Assembly: GCF_012489685.1 (NCBI RefSeq)
Contig: NC_080041.1
Location: forward strand, 24,541,780 to 24,605,779
From: Lotus japonicus
Taxonomy: Eukaryota; Streptophyta; Magnoliopsida; Fabales; Fabaceae
DNA: 64,000 nucleotides
Direction: 5' to 3'
A program made the translations under genes and the position numbers. The notes beneath the pieces are model-generated. The model was not told where the DNA came from. It saw nothing but the letters and a program-made list of their open reading frames with translations, and made no database searches. Shown in pieces: positions 10,560-22,600 of the stretch; position 1 is the stretch's first letter; each line of letters begins with the position of its first letter.

Positions 10560-11766
10560 TGTAAGATCGAGTTTTGATCTAGTAGTACAACTCTATGATT
10601 TGATGATTACAAGTTAACCTTTTGAGTATGAACAATTATGGTACTCTTACGTGTTTTTCTGAGTGTGCTATTTACAGGCTCTGACCTTGATCCAGTCTCA
10701 CACAAATCAGAAGCACTGTGCATAAAGAGTGACCCAAGCAACGCTTTCGCAACATCTATGTTCGCTATGAACAGTAGAAATGCTTCAGAAGATCTGAAGT
10801 TATACAAGCTCTGATATGGACTCAGCCACTAGAAGTTCTGAAGATCCAGAAGTTCTGACAACCAAGAAACTCTGAAGGTTCAGATGTTCTGATGGTGTAG
10901 AAGACTCTGAAGATCCAGAAGCTGAACAGTGGAAACTCTGATGTCCAGAAGCAAGAAACTCTGAAGACCATGTACTTCCCTCTGAGTTCAGAATCAGAAG
11001 ATACAACGGTCAGAGGATCTGTGCTTTCCCTCTGACTCTGATCAACCGGCTTCACAAGTTAGAACATGAAGCATTCCCCTGATCAGAAGTCTCCTAGGTT
11101 TAAAGTTCAAGTCGCTATCCAAGTACAAAAGCATATATACTATCCTGACGACCTACCTAACGTTCTCAGCCACAGCAGAAGCTGGAATTTCCAGAACTGC
11201 CCTCCAAGGTAGCATTTCCATGCAGCGTTCAAACCCTATTCCTTGGAGTATAAATAGAGGCTGAAGATTGAAAGATGCGGTTGGAAGAATTACACACGCG
11301 CAAGCTATATTCAAAAACCTTCAAGCATTCTTTCATCTGAATTCATTGTGTTTACTATTAGCTTTTCAGAAGCAAATCTCTTGTAAACATTCTTTGTTAA
11401 ACAGTTTGTTTAGTTACCTTTAGGAGATCAAGGTTGATCGGATCCTAGAGAAGACTAAGAGAGTGAATCTTAGTGTGAGCTAAGTCAGTGTAATTGTTAG
11501 TCACTTGTAGGTTTCAAGTGCAGTTGTAACACTTTACCTGATTAGTGGATTGCCTTCATTCTAAGAAGGAAGAAATCACCTTGACGGGTGGACTGGATTA
11601 GCTTGAGGGATTTATCAAGTGAACTAGGATAAAAATCCTTGTGTGCTTTTCTATCTCTTATCTTTAGCACTTAAGTCTCGAAAGATTTGTTGAAATCTTT
11701 AAGGTGGAAGTTTTTATTTGAAAACGTTATTCAAACCCCCCCTTTCTACTGTTTTTCATACCTTCA
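10560..11766 (+). repeat. 5' LTR of Sirevirus copy D
   Basis: This 1207-bp LTR starts TGTAAGATCGAG and ends CATACCTTCA, followed by the PBS. TATAAATAG at 11249-11257 is the promoter. Its centre (about 10780-10960) is dense in CAGAAG, CTCTGA and GAAGATCCAGAAG motifs, a compositional mark of this family. It has the same length and subtype (TCGAG) as the LTR of copy G. Confidence 0.92.
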
Positions 11767-11768
11767 AT

Positions 11769-11780
11769 TGGTATCAGAGC
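11769..11780 (+). other. Primer-binding site of copy D, tRNA-iMet
   Basis: TGGTATCAGAGC begins three bases after the LTR end and is followed by GCAAGTTCTG. The same arrangement is found at copies E and G. Confidence 0.93.
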
Positions 11781-11838
11781 GCAAGTTCTGATTACCACAC
11801 CTAACAGTGTTCAGTGATCCGGGCCGGTGTGAAAAACA

Positions 11839-13746
11839 ATGGCTACCACCAGTGAAACTCAAAGAGATGGTTACAATGCAAAGCCTCCCATGTTCGATGG
11901 TCAAAGATTCGAATATTGGAAAGATAGACTTGAAAGTTTCTTTCTGGGTTTTGATGCAGATCTCTGGGATATTATTGTGGATGGCTATGAGCGTCCAACT
12001 GATGAAGAAGGCAAGAAGATCCCAAGGTCAGAGATGACTGCAGATCAAAAGAAGCTTTACTCACAACATCACAAAGCTAGAGCAATTCTTCTAAGTGCTA
12101 TTTCTTATGAAGAGTACCAGAAGATTACAGATCGTGAGTATGCAAAAGGCATTTTTGAATCCCTGAAGATGTCTCATGAAGGAAACAAGAAAGTCAAAGA
12201 ATCAAAGGCATTGTCTTTGATCCAAAAGTATGAATCCTTCGTCATGGAGCCAAACGAGTCCATTGAAGAAATGTTTTCCAGATTTCAGTTGCTTGTAGCT
12301 GGAATACGACCTCTCAACAAGAGCTACACAACTAAAGATCATGTCATAAGGGTCATCAGATGCCTTCCTGAAAGCTGGATGCCCTTGGTGACTTCAATAG
12401 AGCTCACAAGAGATGTTGAGCGTATGAGTTTAGAAGAACTCATCAGCATACTGAAGTGCCATGAGCTGAAGCGCTCAGAGATGCAAGATCTGAGGAAGAA
12501 GTCAATAGCCTTAAAATCCAAATCTGAGAAGGCTAAAGCAGAGAAGTCAAAAGCTCTTCAAGCTGAAGAAGAAGAATCTGAAGAAGCATCAGAAGATTCT
12601 GATGAAGATGAGCTGACTCTAATCTCTAAAAGACTTAACCGAATCTGGAAGCACAGGCAGAGCAAGTACAAAGGCTCTGGAAAGGCCAAAGGGAAGTCTG
12701 AATCCTCAGGTCAGAAGAAGTCCTCACTTAAGGAAGTCACATGCTTTGAGTGCAAAGAATCTGGGCACTACAAAAGTGACTGTCCAAAATTGAAGAAGGA
12801 CAAGAAGCCAAAGAAGCACTTCAAGACCAAGAAAAGTCTGATGGTGACTTTTGATGAATCAGAGTCAGAGGATGTTGACTCTGATGGTGAAGTCCAAGGA
12901 CTCATGGCTATTGTCAAAGACAAAGGAGCAGAGTCAAAGGAAGCCGTTGACTCTGATTCAGAATCAGAAGGAGATCCTAATTCAGATGATGAAAATGAGG
13001 TATTCGCTTCTTTCTCTACCTCTGAACTGAAACATGCTTTGTCTGATATTATGGATAAGTATAACTCTTTATTGTCTAAGCACAAGAAGCTGAAAAAGAA
13101 CTTATCTGCTGCTTCTAAAACTCCTTCTGAACATGAGAAAATTATTTCTGATTTGAAAAGTGATAATCATGCTTTGATCAATTCTAACTCTGTGCTTAAG
13201 AACCAGATTGCTAAGTTAGAAGAAATAGTTGCTTGTGATGCCTCTGATTGTAGAAATGAATCTAAGTATGAAAAGTCTTTTCAAAGATTCCTGGCTAAGA
13301 GCGTAGATAGAAGCTTAATGGCTTCAATGATCTATGGCGTAAGCAGAAATGGAATGCATGGCATTGGCTATTCTAAACCAATTAGAAATGAGCCTTCTAT
13401 GCCTAAAGCTAAATGCTTGTATGAATGCTTTGTTCCCTCTGGTACCATATTGCCTGATCCTTTACCTGCTAAAGTTGCTAAACATCCTCTTAAAAAAGGA
13501 TCTTTCTCCATGTCTAAATATCATGCAAAAATTCCTTTACATTATCATGTTGAGAAACTCAAGGTGATCAGAACCTCTGGGGTAACTAACAAGAGAGGAC
13601 CCAGAAAGTGGGTACCTAAGGACAAGATTATCTATGTTGCAGATATCCTTGATAGCTCCACTGAAACACCAATCATGGTATCTGGACAGTGGATGCTCGC
13701 GTCACATGACGGGAGAAAGGCGTGTGTTCCAAGAGCTAAAACATAA
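11839..13746 (+). CDS. gag: Gag polyprotein of Sirevirus copy D
   Basis: This is a 635-residue open frame; the start ATG follows AAAAACA, 58 bases after the PBS, and the same start is used in copies E and G. Residues about 15-200 hold the copia-type Gag ([17 protein letters not shown], then the UBN2-like helical domain). Acidic and lysine-rich linkers follow, then one CCHC knuckle, [14 protein letters not shown], at residues 302-315, and a coiled-coil-prone C-terminal third. Gag forms the cytoplasmic virus-like particle and binds element RNA. The C-terminus overlaps the start of pol in the +1 frame. The copy is uninterrupted, but pol is lost: homology breaks off at about 13793. Confidence 0.93.
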   Translation: MATTSETQRDGYNAKPPMFDGQRFEYWKDRLESFFLGFDADLWDIIVDGYERPTDEEGKKIPRSEMTADQKKLYSQHHKARAILLSAISYEEYQKITDREYAKGIFESLKMSHEGNKKVKESKALSLIQKYESFVMEPNESIEEMFSRFQLLVAGIRPLNKSYTTKDHVIRVIRCLPESWMPLVTSIELTRDVERMSLEELISILKCHELKRSEMQDLRKKSIALKSKSEKAKAEKSKALQAEEEESEEASEDSDEDELTLISKRLNRIWKHRQSKYKGSGKAKGKSESSGQKKSSLKEVTCFECKESGHYKSDCPKLKKDKKPKKHFKTKKSLMVTFDESESEDVDSDGEVQGLMAIVKDKGAESKEAVDSDSESEGDPNSDDENEVFASFSTSELKHALSDIMDKYNSLLSKHKKLKKNLSAASKTPSEHEKIISDLKSDNHALINSNSVLKNQIAKLEEIVACDASDCRNESKYEKSFQRFLAKSVDRSLMASMIYGVSRNGMHGIGYSKPIRNEPSMPKAKCLYECFVPSGTILPDPLPAKVAKHPLKKGSFSMSKYHAKIPLHYHVEKLKVIRTSGVTNKRGPRKWVPKDKIIYVADILDSSTETPIMVSGQWMLASHDGRKACVPRAKT

Positions 13747-13793
13747 GCCTGGAGGCGAAGTTGGCTTTGGAGGAAATGAAAAGGGTAAATTTT

Positions 13794-15627
13794 TTTGTTG
13801 AACGAAATGTGCCACCATTGAGTTATACATTCCTCCAAAAACAATGTCATCCACATAAATCTGTGCTATCATGAGCTTTCCTTTGTCATTCTTTACAAAC
13901 AGAGTTTTATCAATTCCTCCCTTGCAGTAACCATTGCTTACGAGAAACTCAGTTAATCTTTCATACCAAGCCCTAGGTGCTTGCTTCAAACCATACAAGG
14001 CCTTCCTCAACTTGTACACATGATCTGGATGATGTGGATCTGTAAATCCTTTAGGCTGTTCAACATAAACTTCTTCATTCAAATAGCCATTCAGAAAAGC
14101 ACTCTTCACATCCATCTGATAAAGTCTGAACTTCAAGAGACAAGCAACACCTAACAAGAGTCTTATAGATTCCAGTCTAGCTACTGGAGCAAAGGTCTCA
14201 TCAAAATCAACTCCTTCTATCTGAGTATATCCTTGAGCAACAAGCCTTGCTTTATTCCTTGTGACTGTTCCAGCTTCATCTGATTTGTTCTTGAAGATCC
14301 ACTTGGTGCCAATGATGTTTACTTCTTCAGGTCTGGGCACTAACTCCCACACTTCATTTCTTCTGAACTGCTCTAGCTCTTCTTGCATAGCATTTATCCA
14401 GTATTCATCAGTGAGAGCTTCATTAACATTCTTGGGTTCTATTTTAGAGATGAAACAACTGTGAGCAATAATACTTCTGGATCTGGTAGTCACCCCTTCT
14501 TGAAGATTACCAATAATGTTTTCTTGAGGATGATTCTTCTGAACCCTGATTGATGGAGCTTTGTTTGATGTGATATCTTTGTCTTCCTTTTCATCAGCAC
14601 TTGTTTCTGACTCATTGTCTAGGGCGGTTGCTGGAGCATTGGCTGGAACATCAGTACCATCATCATCTTCATTCAGAACTGCTTCTTCCTTCTTGCTTGG
14701 TTCATCATCCACAGTCACATTCACAGATTCCATCATGGTCCTCGTGCAAGAGTTAAAAACTCTATAAGCTTTGCTGTTCATAGAATACCCCATGAAAATT
14801 CCTTCATCACTTCTAGGATCAAGCTTCCTCTTAGGATCACGATCTGCAAGAATATAACATTTACTTCCAAAGATGTGAAAGTATTTTACAGATGGCTTTC
14901 TACCTTTCCATAGCTCATATTGTGTAGAGGATGTCCCTGCCCTGATGGTGACTCTATTATGTATGTAACAAGCAGTACTCATAGCCTCAGCCCAGAACTG
15001 GTGTGGAATCTTCTTAGCATGTAACATTACTCTGGCTGATTCCTGGAGAGTTCTATTTTTCCGTTCAACAATTCCATTCTGCTGTGGAGTGATGGGGGCA
15101 GAAAATTCATGGCTAATACCTTCTGTTCCACAGAACTCCAAGAATTTTGAATTCTCAAACTCCCTTCCATGATCACTTCTGATTCTTACAATCACACAGT
15201 CCTTCTCATTCTGAAGTCTCAAACATAGGTTCTTGAATATTTCAAATGTCTCTGATTTTTCTCTCATAAATTCAACCCATGTATACCTTGAAAAGTCATC
15301 TACACAGACAAACACATACCTCTTTCCTCCCAAGCTTTCAACTTGCATGGGACCCATGAGATCCATGTGAAGCAATTCCAGAACCTTCGTTGTGGTCTGA
15401 TGCTGGATCATCTTGTGAGACACCTTGGTTTGCTTACCAATCTGACATTCTCCACATAGCTTCCCTTCTCCCAAGCTCAGATTGGGCAATCCCCTTATTG
15501 CTTCATCAGCTATAACTTTTTGCATGCTCCTGTAGTTGAGATGTCCTAGTCTTTGATGCCATACATTCACCTCACCTTCTTTAGTTAACATACATCTGGA
15601 AACATGAGCTTTTCTTCTGATGTCCAC
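13794..15627 (-). pseudogene. Copia integrase and partial RT of fragment K
   Basis: On the minus strand the frame gives the pre-integrase zinc region ([13 protein letters not shown] ... CGECQIGK), the integrase core with D, D and E in [18 protein letters not shown] and [15 protein letters not shown], and then RT ([33 protein letters not shown]) up to the catalytic [12 protein letters not shown] few residues later the sequence switches to Sirevirus D DNA, so the rest of RT and RNase H are absent. It resembles the SIRE1-like lineage but is clearly diverged from copies D-G. Residues downstream of VAHFVQQ in this frame are antisense read-through of D. Confidence 0.9.
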
Positions 15628-16098
15628 ATGTAACAGTTGTCTTTTGATCTGACTCCTCTCATCACAACTTTTTCATCATCAGTGGTCACAACACATTCTA
15701 TCTTATTGAACTTCACATCATACCCTTGATCGCACAGTTGACTTATGCTGATTAGGTTGGCAGTTAAGCCATTTACAAGCAACACATTGTTCAAGTTAGG
15801 AGATTCTGTGCTAACAAGCTTTCCTACCCCCTTGATCTTTCCTTTAGCTCCATCTCCAAAAGTAACATAGTTAGTGGAGTGACTTCTGATATCTTGCAAG
15901 AAGCTCTTGTTTCCTGTCATGTGCTTTGAGCAGCCACTATCAAAATACCAATCTTCTTCTGATGATGCTCTGAAGGACGTGTAGGCTACCTGACATCTGA
16001 CTTCACCCTTGGGCTTCCATTCCTTCTTCATCTTAACAGGCCTTTTATCGTGCATCTGAGGATAGCCATATAACCTGTAACAGTAAGGCTTTATGTGA
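15585..16098 (-). pseudogene. Copia gag end and protease of fragment K
   Basis: The frame emerges from the assembly gap with HIKPYCYRLYGYP, the second half of a CCHC knuckle. It then shows the copia protease active-site segment WYFDSGCSKHMTG and a NLISISQLCDQGYDVKF segment typical of the protease/integrase linker. It ends by a frameshift near 15585-15627, where the integrase frame takes over. The 5' side of this element is hidden by the gap. Confidence 0.85.
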
Positions 16099-16198
16099 NN
16101 NNNNNNNNNNNNNNNNNNNNNNNNNNNNNNNNNNNNNNNNNNNNNNNNNNNNNNNNNNNNNNNNNNNNNNNNNNNNNNNNNNNNNNNNNNNNNNNNNN
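16099..16198. other. Assembly gap (100 N)
   Basis: Exactly 100 undetermined bases, the conventional size for a gap of unknown length. It separates fragment K from copy E, both in minus orientation. Frames read across it (for example 15585-16256) are artefacts on the right side. Order and orientation of the flanking contigs cannot be judged from here. Confidence 0.98.
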
Positions 16199-16415
16199 TA
16201 CACAAATCACACACAGGGAGATAAGCATATCTACACGCATCATAACAGACTGTCACACGGGCACAAGGAACTATGCATCAGAAATTCTGACACACGTGTT
16301 TGTTGTCTCAGCTTCAGAGTCAGTACCAGTGGGTACACACACTCTGATTGAGTTACCTTCTGGACTAGACATCTTCTGATCAAGAAGTATCATAGTCAGA
16401 GGTTCTGATCCATCT
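16199..16415 (-). other. Post-pol region of Sirevirus copy E
   Basis: This is the inverted counterpart of 25584-25800 in copy F: the stretch just downstream of pol, before the env-position ORF. The ORF3, antisense ORF and 3' LTR of copy E would be in or beyond the gap. Confidence 0.8.
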
Positions 16416-19400
16416 TCACTCTGGACAAAAGTCCATGTTTAGATTTTTCAGAATAAAATTAAATCTATCCTCTGCTAAGGGCTTTGTAAAGATATCTGCC
16501 CATTGATGGTCAGTATCAACAAACTTCAGAAGAAGTACGCCCTTCTGTACATAATCTCTAATAAAGTGATACTTTACCTCAATGTGTTTTGCCCTTGAAT
16601 GCAAGATAGGATTCTTACTCAATGAGATTGCAGCAGTGTTATCACAATAGATTGAGATATTGCTCTCAAGGATCTGATAATCCTCCAGCTGATGTTTCAT
16701 CCAGAGCGTCTGAGTGCTGCATATTGCTGCTGAGATATATTCTGCCTCTGCAGTTGATAGTGCAATGGTTGATTGCCTCTTGCTTGCCCATGAGACTAGA
16801 TTGCTTCCCAGAAATTGACAATTTCCGGAAGTACTTTTTCTCTCTGTTCTATCTCCAGCATTATCAGCATCACAATAACCTGAAAGCTTATACTCTGATG
16901 TTTTCTTATACATCAAGCCAAGGTTAGTGGTGCCTTTCAGATACCTTAGGATCCTCTTAACAGCAGTTAAGTGGGTTTCCCTTGGATCTGATTGGAATCG
17001 AGCACATAAATGAACACTAAATAGTATGTCTGGCCTAAATGCAGTTAAGTATAGAAGTGAACCTATCATGCCACGATAGAGCTTCTGACATACTTTACCA
17101 CTTATATCTTCTTTCTCCAGAATGCATGTTGGATGCATTGGAGTCTTGGCCACTGTAGATTCCAGCATATTGAACTTCTTCAGAAGTTCTTTAGTGTACT
17201 TGCTCTGATGGATATATGTTCCTTCTGGTGTTTGATCAACTTGTATTCCCAGAAAGTACTTTAATTCTCCCATCATACTCATCTCAAATTCAGCCTGCAT
17301 CATCTCAGAAAATTCTTTGCATAGAGATTGATTAGCAGAACCAAATATAATATCATCAACATAAATTTCCACGATTAAGATATCATCTTTATAAGTCTTG
17401 CAAAAAAGAGTTGTATCTACTTTACCCCTTACAAACTCATTCTCCAGAAGGAATGAGCTAAGTCTCTCATACCATGCTCTGGGAGCTTGCTTCAGACCGT
17501 AGAGTGATTTCTTCAATTTGAACACATGGTCTGGTTTCTTTTCATCTTCAAAACCTGGGGGTTGATGAACATAGACTTCCTCTGAGATATAACCATTTAG
17601 GAAGGCACTCTTTACGTCCATCTGATGTAGAACTATGTTGTGATTTACTGAGAAAGAGATCAACAGTCTGATTGCTTCCAGTCTTGCTACTGGAGCAAAT
17701 GTTTCAGTGTAGTCTATTCCTTCCTGCTGGCTATAGCCTTGAGCAACTAGCCTTGCCTTATTTCTGACTACATCTCCTTTCTCATTCAGCTTGTTTCTGA
17801 ATACCCATTTCGTTCCAATAACATGGACACTCTCAGGCTTCTTCACTAAGCTCCAAACATCGTTCTTGGAAAATTGATTCAATTCTTCTTCCATGGCCAG
17901 AATCCAATCCTTGTCCTGAAGAGCTTCATCTATGGACTTGGGTTCAATTAAGGACACCAATCCTTTCAGACTCAGCAAGGTCTCTTCAGAGGGTCTGAAG
18001 GCAGATCTGGTTCTGACTGGTTCGTCTTTGTTGCCTAGAATCAATTCCTTAGGGTGAGCTGCAGTGATTCTGCTCTTCTTCAGAGTTTGTGAGTTAGAGG
18101 GACCAGCTTCTTCCTCTGGTTCATCTTCCTCTGGCTCAACTTCCTCTGGAGCTTTGCCTTTGTCAGAAACATTAAAGCTTAAATCTGCAAACTTTTCAAC
18201 TAGCTTTGACTGGTCAGAGTCAAGCTTATCATCAAATCTAACATGAATAGATTCTTCAATAGTCTTAGCATCAGTATTATAAAATCTAAAACCTTTAGAT
18301 CTATCAGAATAACCAAGTAATAGACACTTAGAAGACTTAGCATCAAATTTATGCAATCTATCCTTAGTATTGAGAACATAACAAACACAGCCAAAAGGAT
18401 GAAAATAAGAAATGTTGGGTTTTATGTTCTTCCACAATTCATAAGGAGTCTTATTCAGAATTGGTCTCACAGAGATTCTGTTCTGAATGTAACATGCTGT
18501 ATTTACTGCCTCTGCCCAAAAATGCTTAGCCATGCCAGTTTCTTGGAGCATGGTTCTAGCCATCTCCTGAAGAGTTCTGTTCTTCCTCTCAACAACACCA
18601 TTTTGTTGAGGACTTCTGGGACAAGAGAAATCATGTGCAATTCCATAGGAATCAAACAGACTCTCAAACTTGTCATTCTCAAACTCTCCACCATGGTCAC
18701 TTCTGACACGCACAATCCTACAAGCCTTCTCGTTTTGCACTTGAGCAATGAAGGTAGAGAACACAGCATGAGACTCATCCTTGCGGGTTAGAAACTTTAC
18801 CCATGTCCAGCGGCTATAGTCATCAACGATAACCATCCCATATCTCTTGCCACCTATAGACTCAGTTTTCACTGGTCCAAAAAGGTCGATATGCAGAAGT
18901 TCCAACGGCCTTGAGGTTGAGACAACATTCTTTGCCTTGAAAGGGACTTTTGTGAATTTGCCTTTCTGACATGCTTCACAAAGAGCGTCTGAAGCGAACT
19001 TCAGATTGGGTAAGCCCCTGACAAGGTTTAGCTTGCTCAGCTGAGAAATCTTTCTCATACTGGCATGCCCTAACCGTCTATGCCATACCCACTGCTCTTC
19101 ATTAACAGACAGAAGGTACTTCACATTCTGAGCCTCCAACTCAGATAATCTGATCTTATAGATGTTGTTCTTCCTCTTGCTGTTAAATAGAACAGAGCCA
19201 TCGATCTGACTTACAGCCCGGCAGGACTTTTGATTGAATATAACATCATAACCCATGTCAGCTAATTGACTTATAGACAATAAGTTATGTGTTAAGCCGT
19301 CTACCAATAAAACATTATCAATGCATGGGCTACTATCTACACAAATAGTACCAGTACCAACAATTTTACCCTTTTCATTTCCTCCGAAGCCAACTTCGCC

Positions 19401-19520
19401 TCCAGGCTTAAGTTTCAGCTCTCGGAACATACGTTTTTCTCCCGTCATGTGACGCGAGCATCCACTGTCCAGATACCATGAGTGGTGTTTCAGTGGAGCT
19501 ATCAAGGATATCTGCAACAT
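16416..19520 (-). CDS. pol: Pol polyprotein of Sirevirus copy E
   Basis: The frame is 1034 residues from the Met at 19520, and open for some codons further upstream. In order it shows the protease ([13 protein letters not shown]), the integrase zinc region ([11 protein letters not shown] ... CEACQKGK), the integrase core ([33 protein letters not shown]), RT ([29 protein letters not shown]) and RNase H ([38 protein letters not shown]). It lies in the +1 frame relative to gag and overlaps it by 113 bases, so a frameshift must deliver the fusion. It is the only uninterrupted pol here. In RNase H the motif is DADN where copy F has DADY. Confidence 0.93.
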   Translation of the reverse strand: MLQISLIAPLKHHSWYLDSGCSRHMTGEKRMFRELKLKPGGEVGFGGNEKGKIVGTGTICVDSSPCIDNVLLVDGLTHNLLSISQLADMGYDVIFNQKSCRAVSQIDGSVLFNSKRKNNIYKIRLSELEAQNVKYLLSVNEEQWVWHRRLGHASMRKISQLSKLNLVRGLPNLKFASDALCEACQKGKFTKVPFKAKNVVSTSRPLELLHIDLFGPVKTESIGGKRYGMVIVDDYSRWTWVKFLTRKDESHAVFSTFIAQVQNEKACRIVRVRSDHGGEFENDKFESLFDSYGIAHDFSCPRSPQQNGVVERKNRTLQEMARTMLQETGMAKHFWAEAVNTACYIQNRISVRPILNKTPYELWKNIKPNISYFHPFGCVCYVLNTKDRLHKFDAKSSKCLLLGYSDRSKGFRFYNTDAKTIEESIHVRFDDKLDSDQSKLVEKFADLSFNVSDKGKAPEEVEPEEDEPEEEAGPSNSQTLKKSRITAAHPKELILGNKDEPVRTRSAFRPSEETLLSLKGLVSLIEPKSIDEALQDKDWILAMEEELNQFSKNDVWSLVKKPESVHVIGTKWVFRNKLNEKGDVVRNKARLVAQGYSQQEGIDYTETFAPVARLEAIRLLISFSVNHNIVLHQMDVKSAFLNGYISEEVYVHQPPGFEDEKKPDHVFKLKKSLYGLKQAPRAWYERLSSFLLENEFVRGKVDTTLFCKTYKDDILIVEIYVDDIIFGSANQSLCKEFSEMMQAEFEMSMMGELKYFLGIQVDQTPEGTYIHQSKYTKELLKKFNMLESTVAKTPMHPTCILEKEDISGKVCQKLYRGMIGSLLYLTAFRPDILFSVHLCARFQSDPRETHLTAVKRILRYLKGTTNLGLMYKKTSEYKLSGYCDADNAGDRTERKSTSGNCQFLGSNLVSWASKRQSTIALSTAEAEYISAAICSTQTLWMKHQLEDYQILESNISIYCDNTAAISLSKNPILHSRAKHIEVKYHFIRDYVQKGVLLLKFVDTDHQWADIFTKPLAEDRFNFILKNLNMDFCPE

Positions 19521-21318
19521 AGATAATCTTGTCCTTAGGTACCCACTTTCTGGGTCCTCTTTTGTTAGTTACCCCAGAGGTTCTGATCACCTTGGGTGTC
19601 TCAACATAATATTTTAAAGGAATATTTGCATGATATTTAGTCATAGAGAAAGATCCCTTTTTAAGAGGATGTTTAGCAACTTTAGCAGGTACAGGATCAG
19701 GCAATATGGTACCAGAGGGAACAAAGCATTCATACAAGGATTTAGCTTTAGACACAGAAGGCTCATTTCTAATTGGTTTAAAATAGCCAATGCCATGCAT
19801 TCCATTTCTGCTTACGCCATAGATCATTGAAGCCATTAAGCTTCTATCCACGCTTTTAGCTAGGAATCTTTGAAAAGACTTTTCATACTTAGATTCATTT
19901 CTACAATCAGAGGCATCACAGGCAACAATTTCTTCTAACTTAGCAATCTGGTTCTTAAGCACAGAGTTAGAATTTACCAAAGCATGATTTTCATTTTTCA
20001 AATCAGAAATAATTTTCTCATGTTCAGAAGGAGTCTTGGAGACAGCAGATAAGTTCTTTTTCAACTTTTTATGCTTAGACAATAAAGAGTTATACTTATC
20101 CATGATATCAGACAAAGCATGTTTCAGTTCAGAGGTAGAGAAAGAAGCAAATACCTCATTTTCATCGTCTGAGTTAGGATCTCCTTCTGATTCTGAGTCA
20201 GAGTCAACAGCTTCCTTTGACTCTGCTCCTTTGTCTTTGACAATGGCCATGAGTCCTTGGACTTCACCATCAGAGTCAACATCCTCTGACTCTGATTCAT
20301 CGAATGTCACCATCAGACTCTTCTTGGTCTTGAAGTGCTTCTTTGGCTTCTTGTCTTTCTTCAACTTTGGACAATCACTTTTGTAGTGCCCAGATTCTTT
20401 GCACTCAAAACATGTGATTTCCTTGATTGAAGGCTTCTTCTGGCCTGAGGACTCATACTTTCCTTTTGCCTTTCTAGAGCCTTTGAACTTGCTCTGCCTG
20501 TGCTTCCAGATGCGGTTGAGTCTCTTGGAGATCAGAGTCAGCTCATCTTCATCAGAATCTTCTGATGCTTCTTCAGATTCTTCTTCTTCAGCTTGAAGAG
20601 CCTTTGACTTCTCAACCTTAGCCTTTTCAGATTTGGATTTCAAGGCTATGGACTTTTTCCTCAGATCTTGCATCTCTGAGCGCTTCAGCTCATGGCATTT
20701 CAAAATGCTGATGAGTTCTTCTAAACTCATATTCTCAACGTCTCTCGTGAGCTCTATTGAAGTCAACAAAGGCATCCAACTTTCAGGAAGACACCTGATG
20801 ACCCTTATGACATGATCTTTTGTTGTGTAGCTCTTGTTGAGAGGTCGTATGCCAGCTACAAGCAATTGAAATCTGGAGAACATTTCTTCAATGGATTCAT
20901 TTGGCTCCATGATGAAGGATTCATACTTTTGGATCAAAGACAATGCCTTTGATTCTTTGACTTTCTTGTTTCCTTCATGAGACATCTTCAGAGATTCAAA
21001 AATGCCTTTAGCAAACTCACGATCTGTAATCTTCTGGTACTCTTCATAGGAAATAGCACTTAGAAGAATTGCTCTTGCTTTGTGATGTTGTGAGTACAGC
21101 TTCTTTTGATCTGCAGTCATCTCTGACCTTGGGATCTTCTTGCCATCTGCATCAACTGGACGCTCGTAGCCATCCACAATAATATCCCAGAGATCTGCAT
21201 CGAAACCCAGAAAGAAACTTTCCAGTCTATCTTTCCAATATTCGAACCTTTGACCGTCGAACATAGGAGGCTTTGCATTGTAATCATCTCTTTGAGTTTC
21301 ACTGGTGGTGGCAGCCAT
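19408..21318 (-). CDS. gag: Gag polyprotein of Sirevirus copy E
   Basis: This is a 636-residue frame with the same start context (AACAATGGCTGCC) and architecture as copy D: UBN2-like capsid region, lysine/acidic linker, one CCHC knuckle ([14 protein letters not shown]) and a coiled-coil-like C-terminal part. It ends within the first codons of pol, and the protease active-site codons lie inside the overlap in the other frame. Together with the open pol this makes copy E the best candidate for a recently active element, though its 3' part is not visible. Confidence 0.93.
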   Translation of the reverse strand: MAATTSETQRDDYNAKPPMFDGQRFEYWKDRLESFFLGFDADLWDIIVDGYERPVDADGKKIPRSEMTADQKKLYSQHHKARAILLSAISYEEYQKITDREFAKGIFESLKMSHEGNKKVKESKALSLIQKYESFIMEPNESIEEMFSRFQLLVAGIRPLNKSYTTKDHVIRVIRCLPESWMPLLTSIELTRDVENMSLEELISILKCHELKRSEMQDLRKKSIALKSKSEKAKVEKSKALQAEEEESEEASEDSDEDELTLISKRLNRIWKHRQSKFKGSRKAKGKYESSGQKKPSIKEITCFECKESGHYKSDCPKLKKDKKPKKHFKTKKSLMVTFDESESEDVDSDGEVQGLMAIVKDKGAESKEAVDSDSESEGDPNSDDENEVFASFSTSELKHALSDIMDKYNSLLSKHKKLKKNLSAVSKTPSEHEKIISDLKNENHALVNSNSVLKNQIAKLEEIVACDASDCRNESKYEKSFQRFLAKSVDRSLMASMIYGVSRNGMHGIGYFKPIRNEPSVSKAKSLYECFVPSGTILPDPVPAKVAKHPLKKGSFSMTKYHANIPLKYYVETPKVIRTSGVTNKRGPRKWVPKDKIIYVADILDSSTETPLMVSGQWMLASHDGRKTYVPRAET

Positions 21319-21376
21319 TGTTTTTCACACCGGCCCGGATCACTGAACACTGTTAGGTGTGGTAATCAGAACTTGC

Positions 21377-21388
21377 GCTCTGATACCA
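21377..21388 (-). other. Primer-binding site of copy E
   Basis: The minus strand reads TGGTATCAGAGC immediately inside the 5' LTR of copy E. It sets the orientation of E. Confidence 0.93.
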
Positions 21389-21390
21389 AT

Positions 21391-22600
21391 TGAAGGTATG
21401 AAAAACGGTAGAAAGGGGGGGGGTTTGAATAACGTTTTCAGTACAAAACTTCCACCTTAAAGATTTTGACAAATCTTTCGAGAACTTAAGTGCTAACGAT
21501 AAGAGATAGAGAAGCACACAAGGATTTTATCCTGGTTCACTTGATAAATCACTCAAGCTACTCCAGTCCACCCGTTAAGGTGATTTCTTCCTTCTTAGAA
21601 TGAAGGCAATCCACTAATCAGGTAAGAGTTACAACTGCACTTGAAACCTACAAGTGACTAACAATTACACTGACTTAGCTCACACTAAGATTCACTCTCT
21701 TAGTCTTCTCTAGGATCCGATCAACCTTGATCTCCTAAAGGAACTAAACAAACTGTTTATCAAAGAAATGTTTACAAGAGATTTGCTTCTAAAAAGCTAA
21801 TAGTAAACTCAATGAATTTCAGATGAAAGAAAGCTTAGAATATTTTGAATATGTCTTGCGCGTATGTGTTACTTCTCTACCGCTTCTTTCAATCTTCAGC
21901 CTCTATATATACTCCAGGGATTAGGGTTGAGCGTTGCATGGGAAATGCTACCGTTGGAGGGCAGTTCTGGAAAATCCAGCTTCTGCTGTGGCTGAGAACG
22001 TTAGGTAGGTCGTCAGGAAGGTACACTTGCTTTTGTACTTGGATAGCGACTTGACCTTTTAACCTAGGAGACTTCTGATCAGGGGAATACTTCATATTGG
22101 AACTTGTGAAGCCGGTTGATCAGAGTCAGAGGGAAAGCACAGATCCTCTGACCATTGTATCTTCTGATTCTGAACTCAGAGGGAAGAACATGGCCTTCAG
22201 AGTTTCTTGCTTCTGGACTTCAGAGTTTCCACTATTCAGCTTCTGGATCTTTAGAGTCTTCTACACCATCAGAACATCTGAACCTTCAGTGTTTCTTGGT
22301 TATCAGAACTTCTGGATCTTCAGAGCTTCTAGCGACTGAGTCCACATCAGAGTTTGTATAGCTTCAGAACTTCTGAAGCTTTTCCACTGTTCATACTGAA
22401 CATGGTGAATGCGAAAGCGTTGCTTGGGTTACCCTTTATACACAGTGCTTCTGATTTGTGTGAGATTGAGTTGAGGTCAGAGCCTGTAAATAGCACACTC
22501 AGAAAAACACGTTAGAGTACCACAATTGTTCATATCAAAAGGTTAACTTGTAATCATCAAAACATAGAGTTGTACTACTAGATCAAAACTTGATCTTACA
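21391..22600 (-). repeat. 5' LTR of Sirevirus copy E
   Basis: This 1210-bp LTR has intact ends: TGTAAGATC on the minus strand at 22600 and CCTTCA at 21391. A TATATATAG box is at 21903-21911 on the minus strand. At 22601 the pol of copy F starts without any intervening sequence, which is what an insertion of E into F would leave. The expected partner duplication (CGAAG) on the other side of E is not visible. Confidence 0.9.

Noticed and set aside
12768..13085. Serine-rich antisense frames within Sirevirus gag (also near 20036 and 51822)
   Set aside because: They mirror the acidic, serine-coding stretch of gag on the other strand; no start context or promoter.
15585..16256. Open frames reading through the N-run
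   Set aside because: The undetermined bases translate to X only; the frames are artificial beyond 16098.
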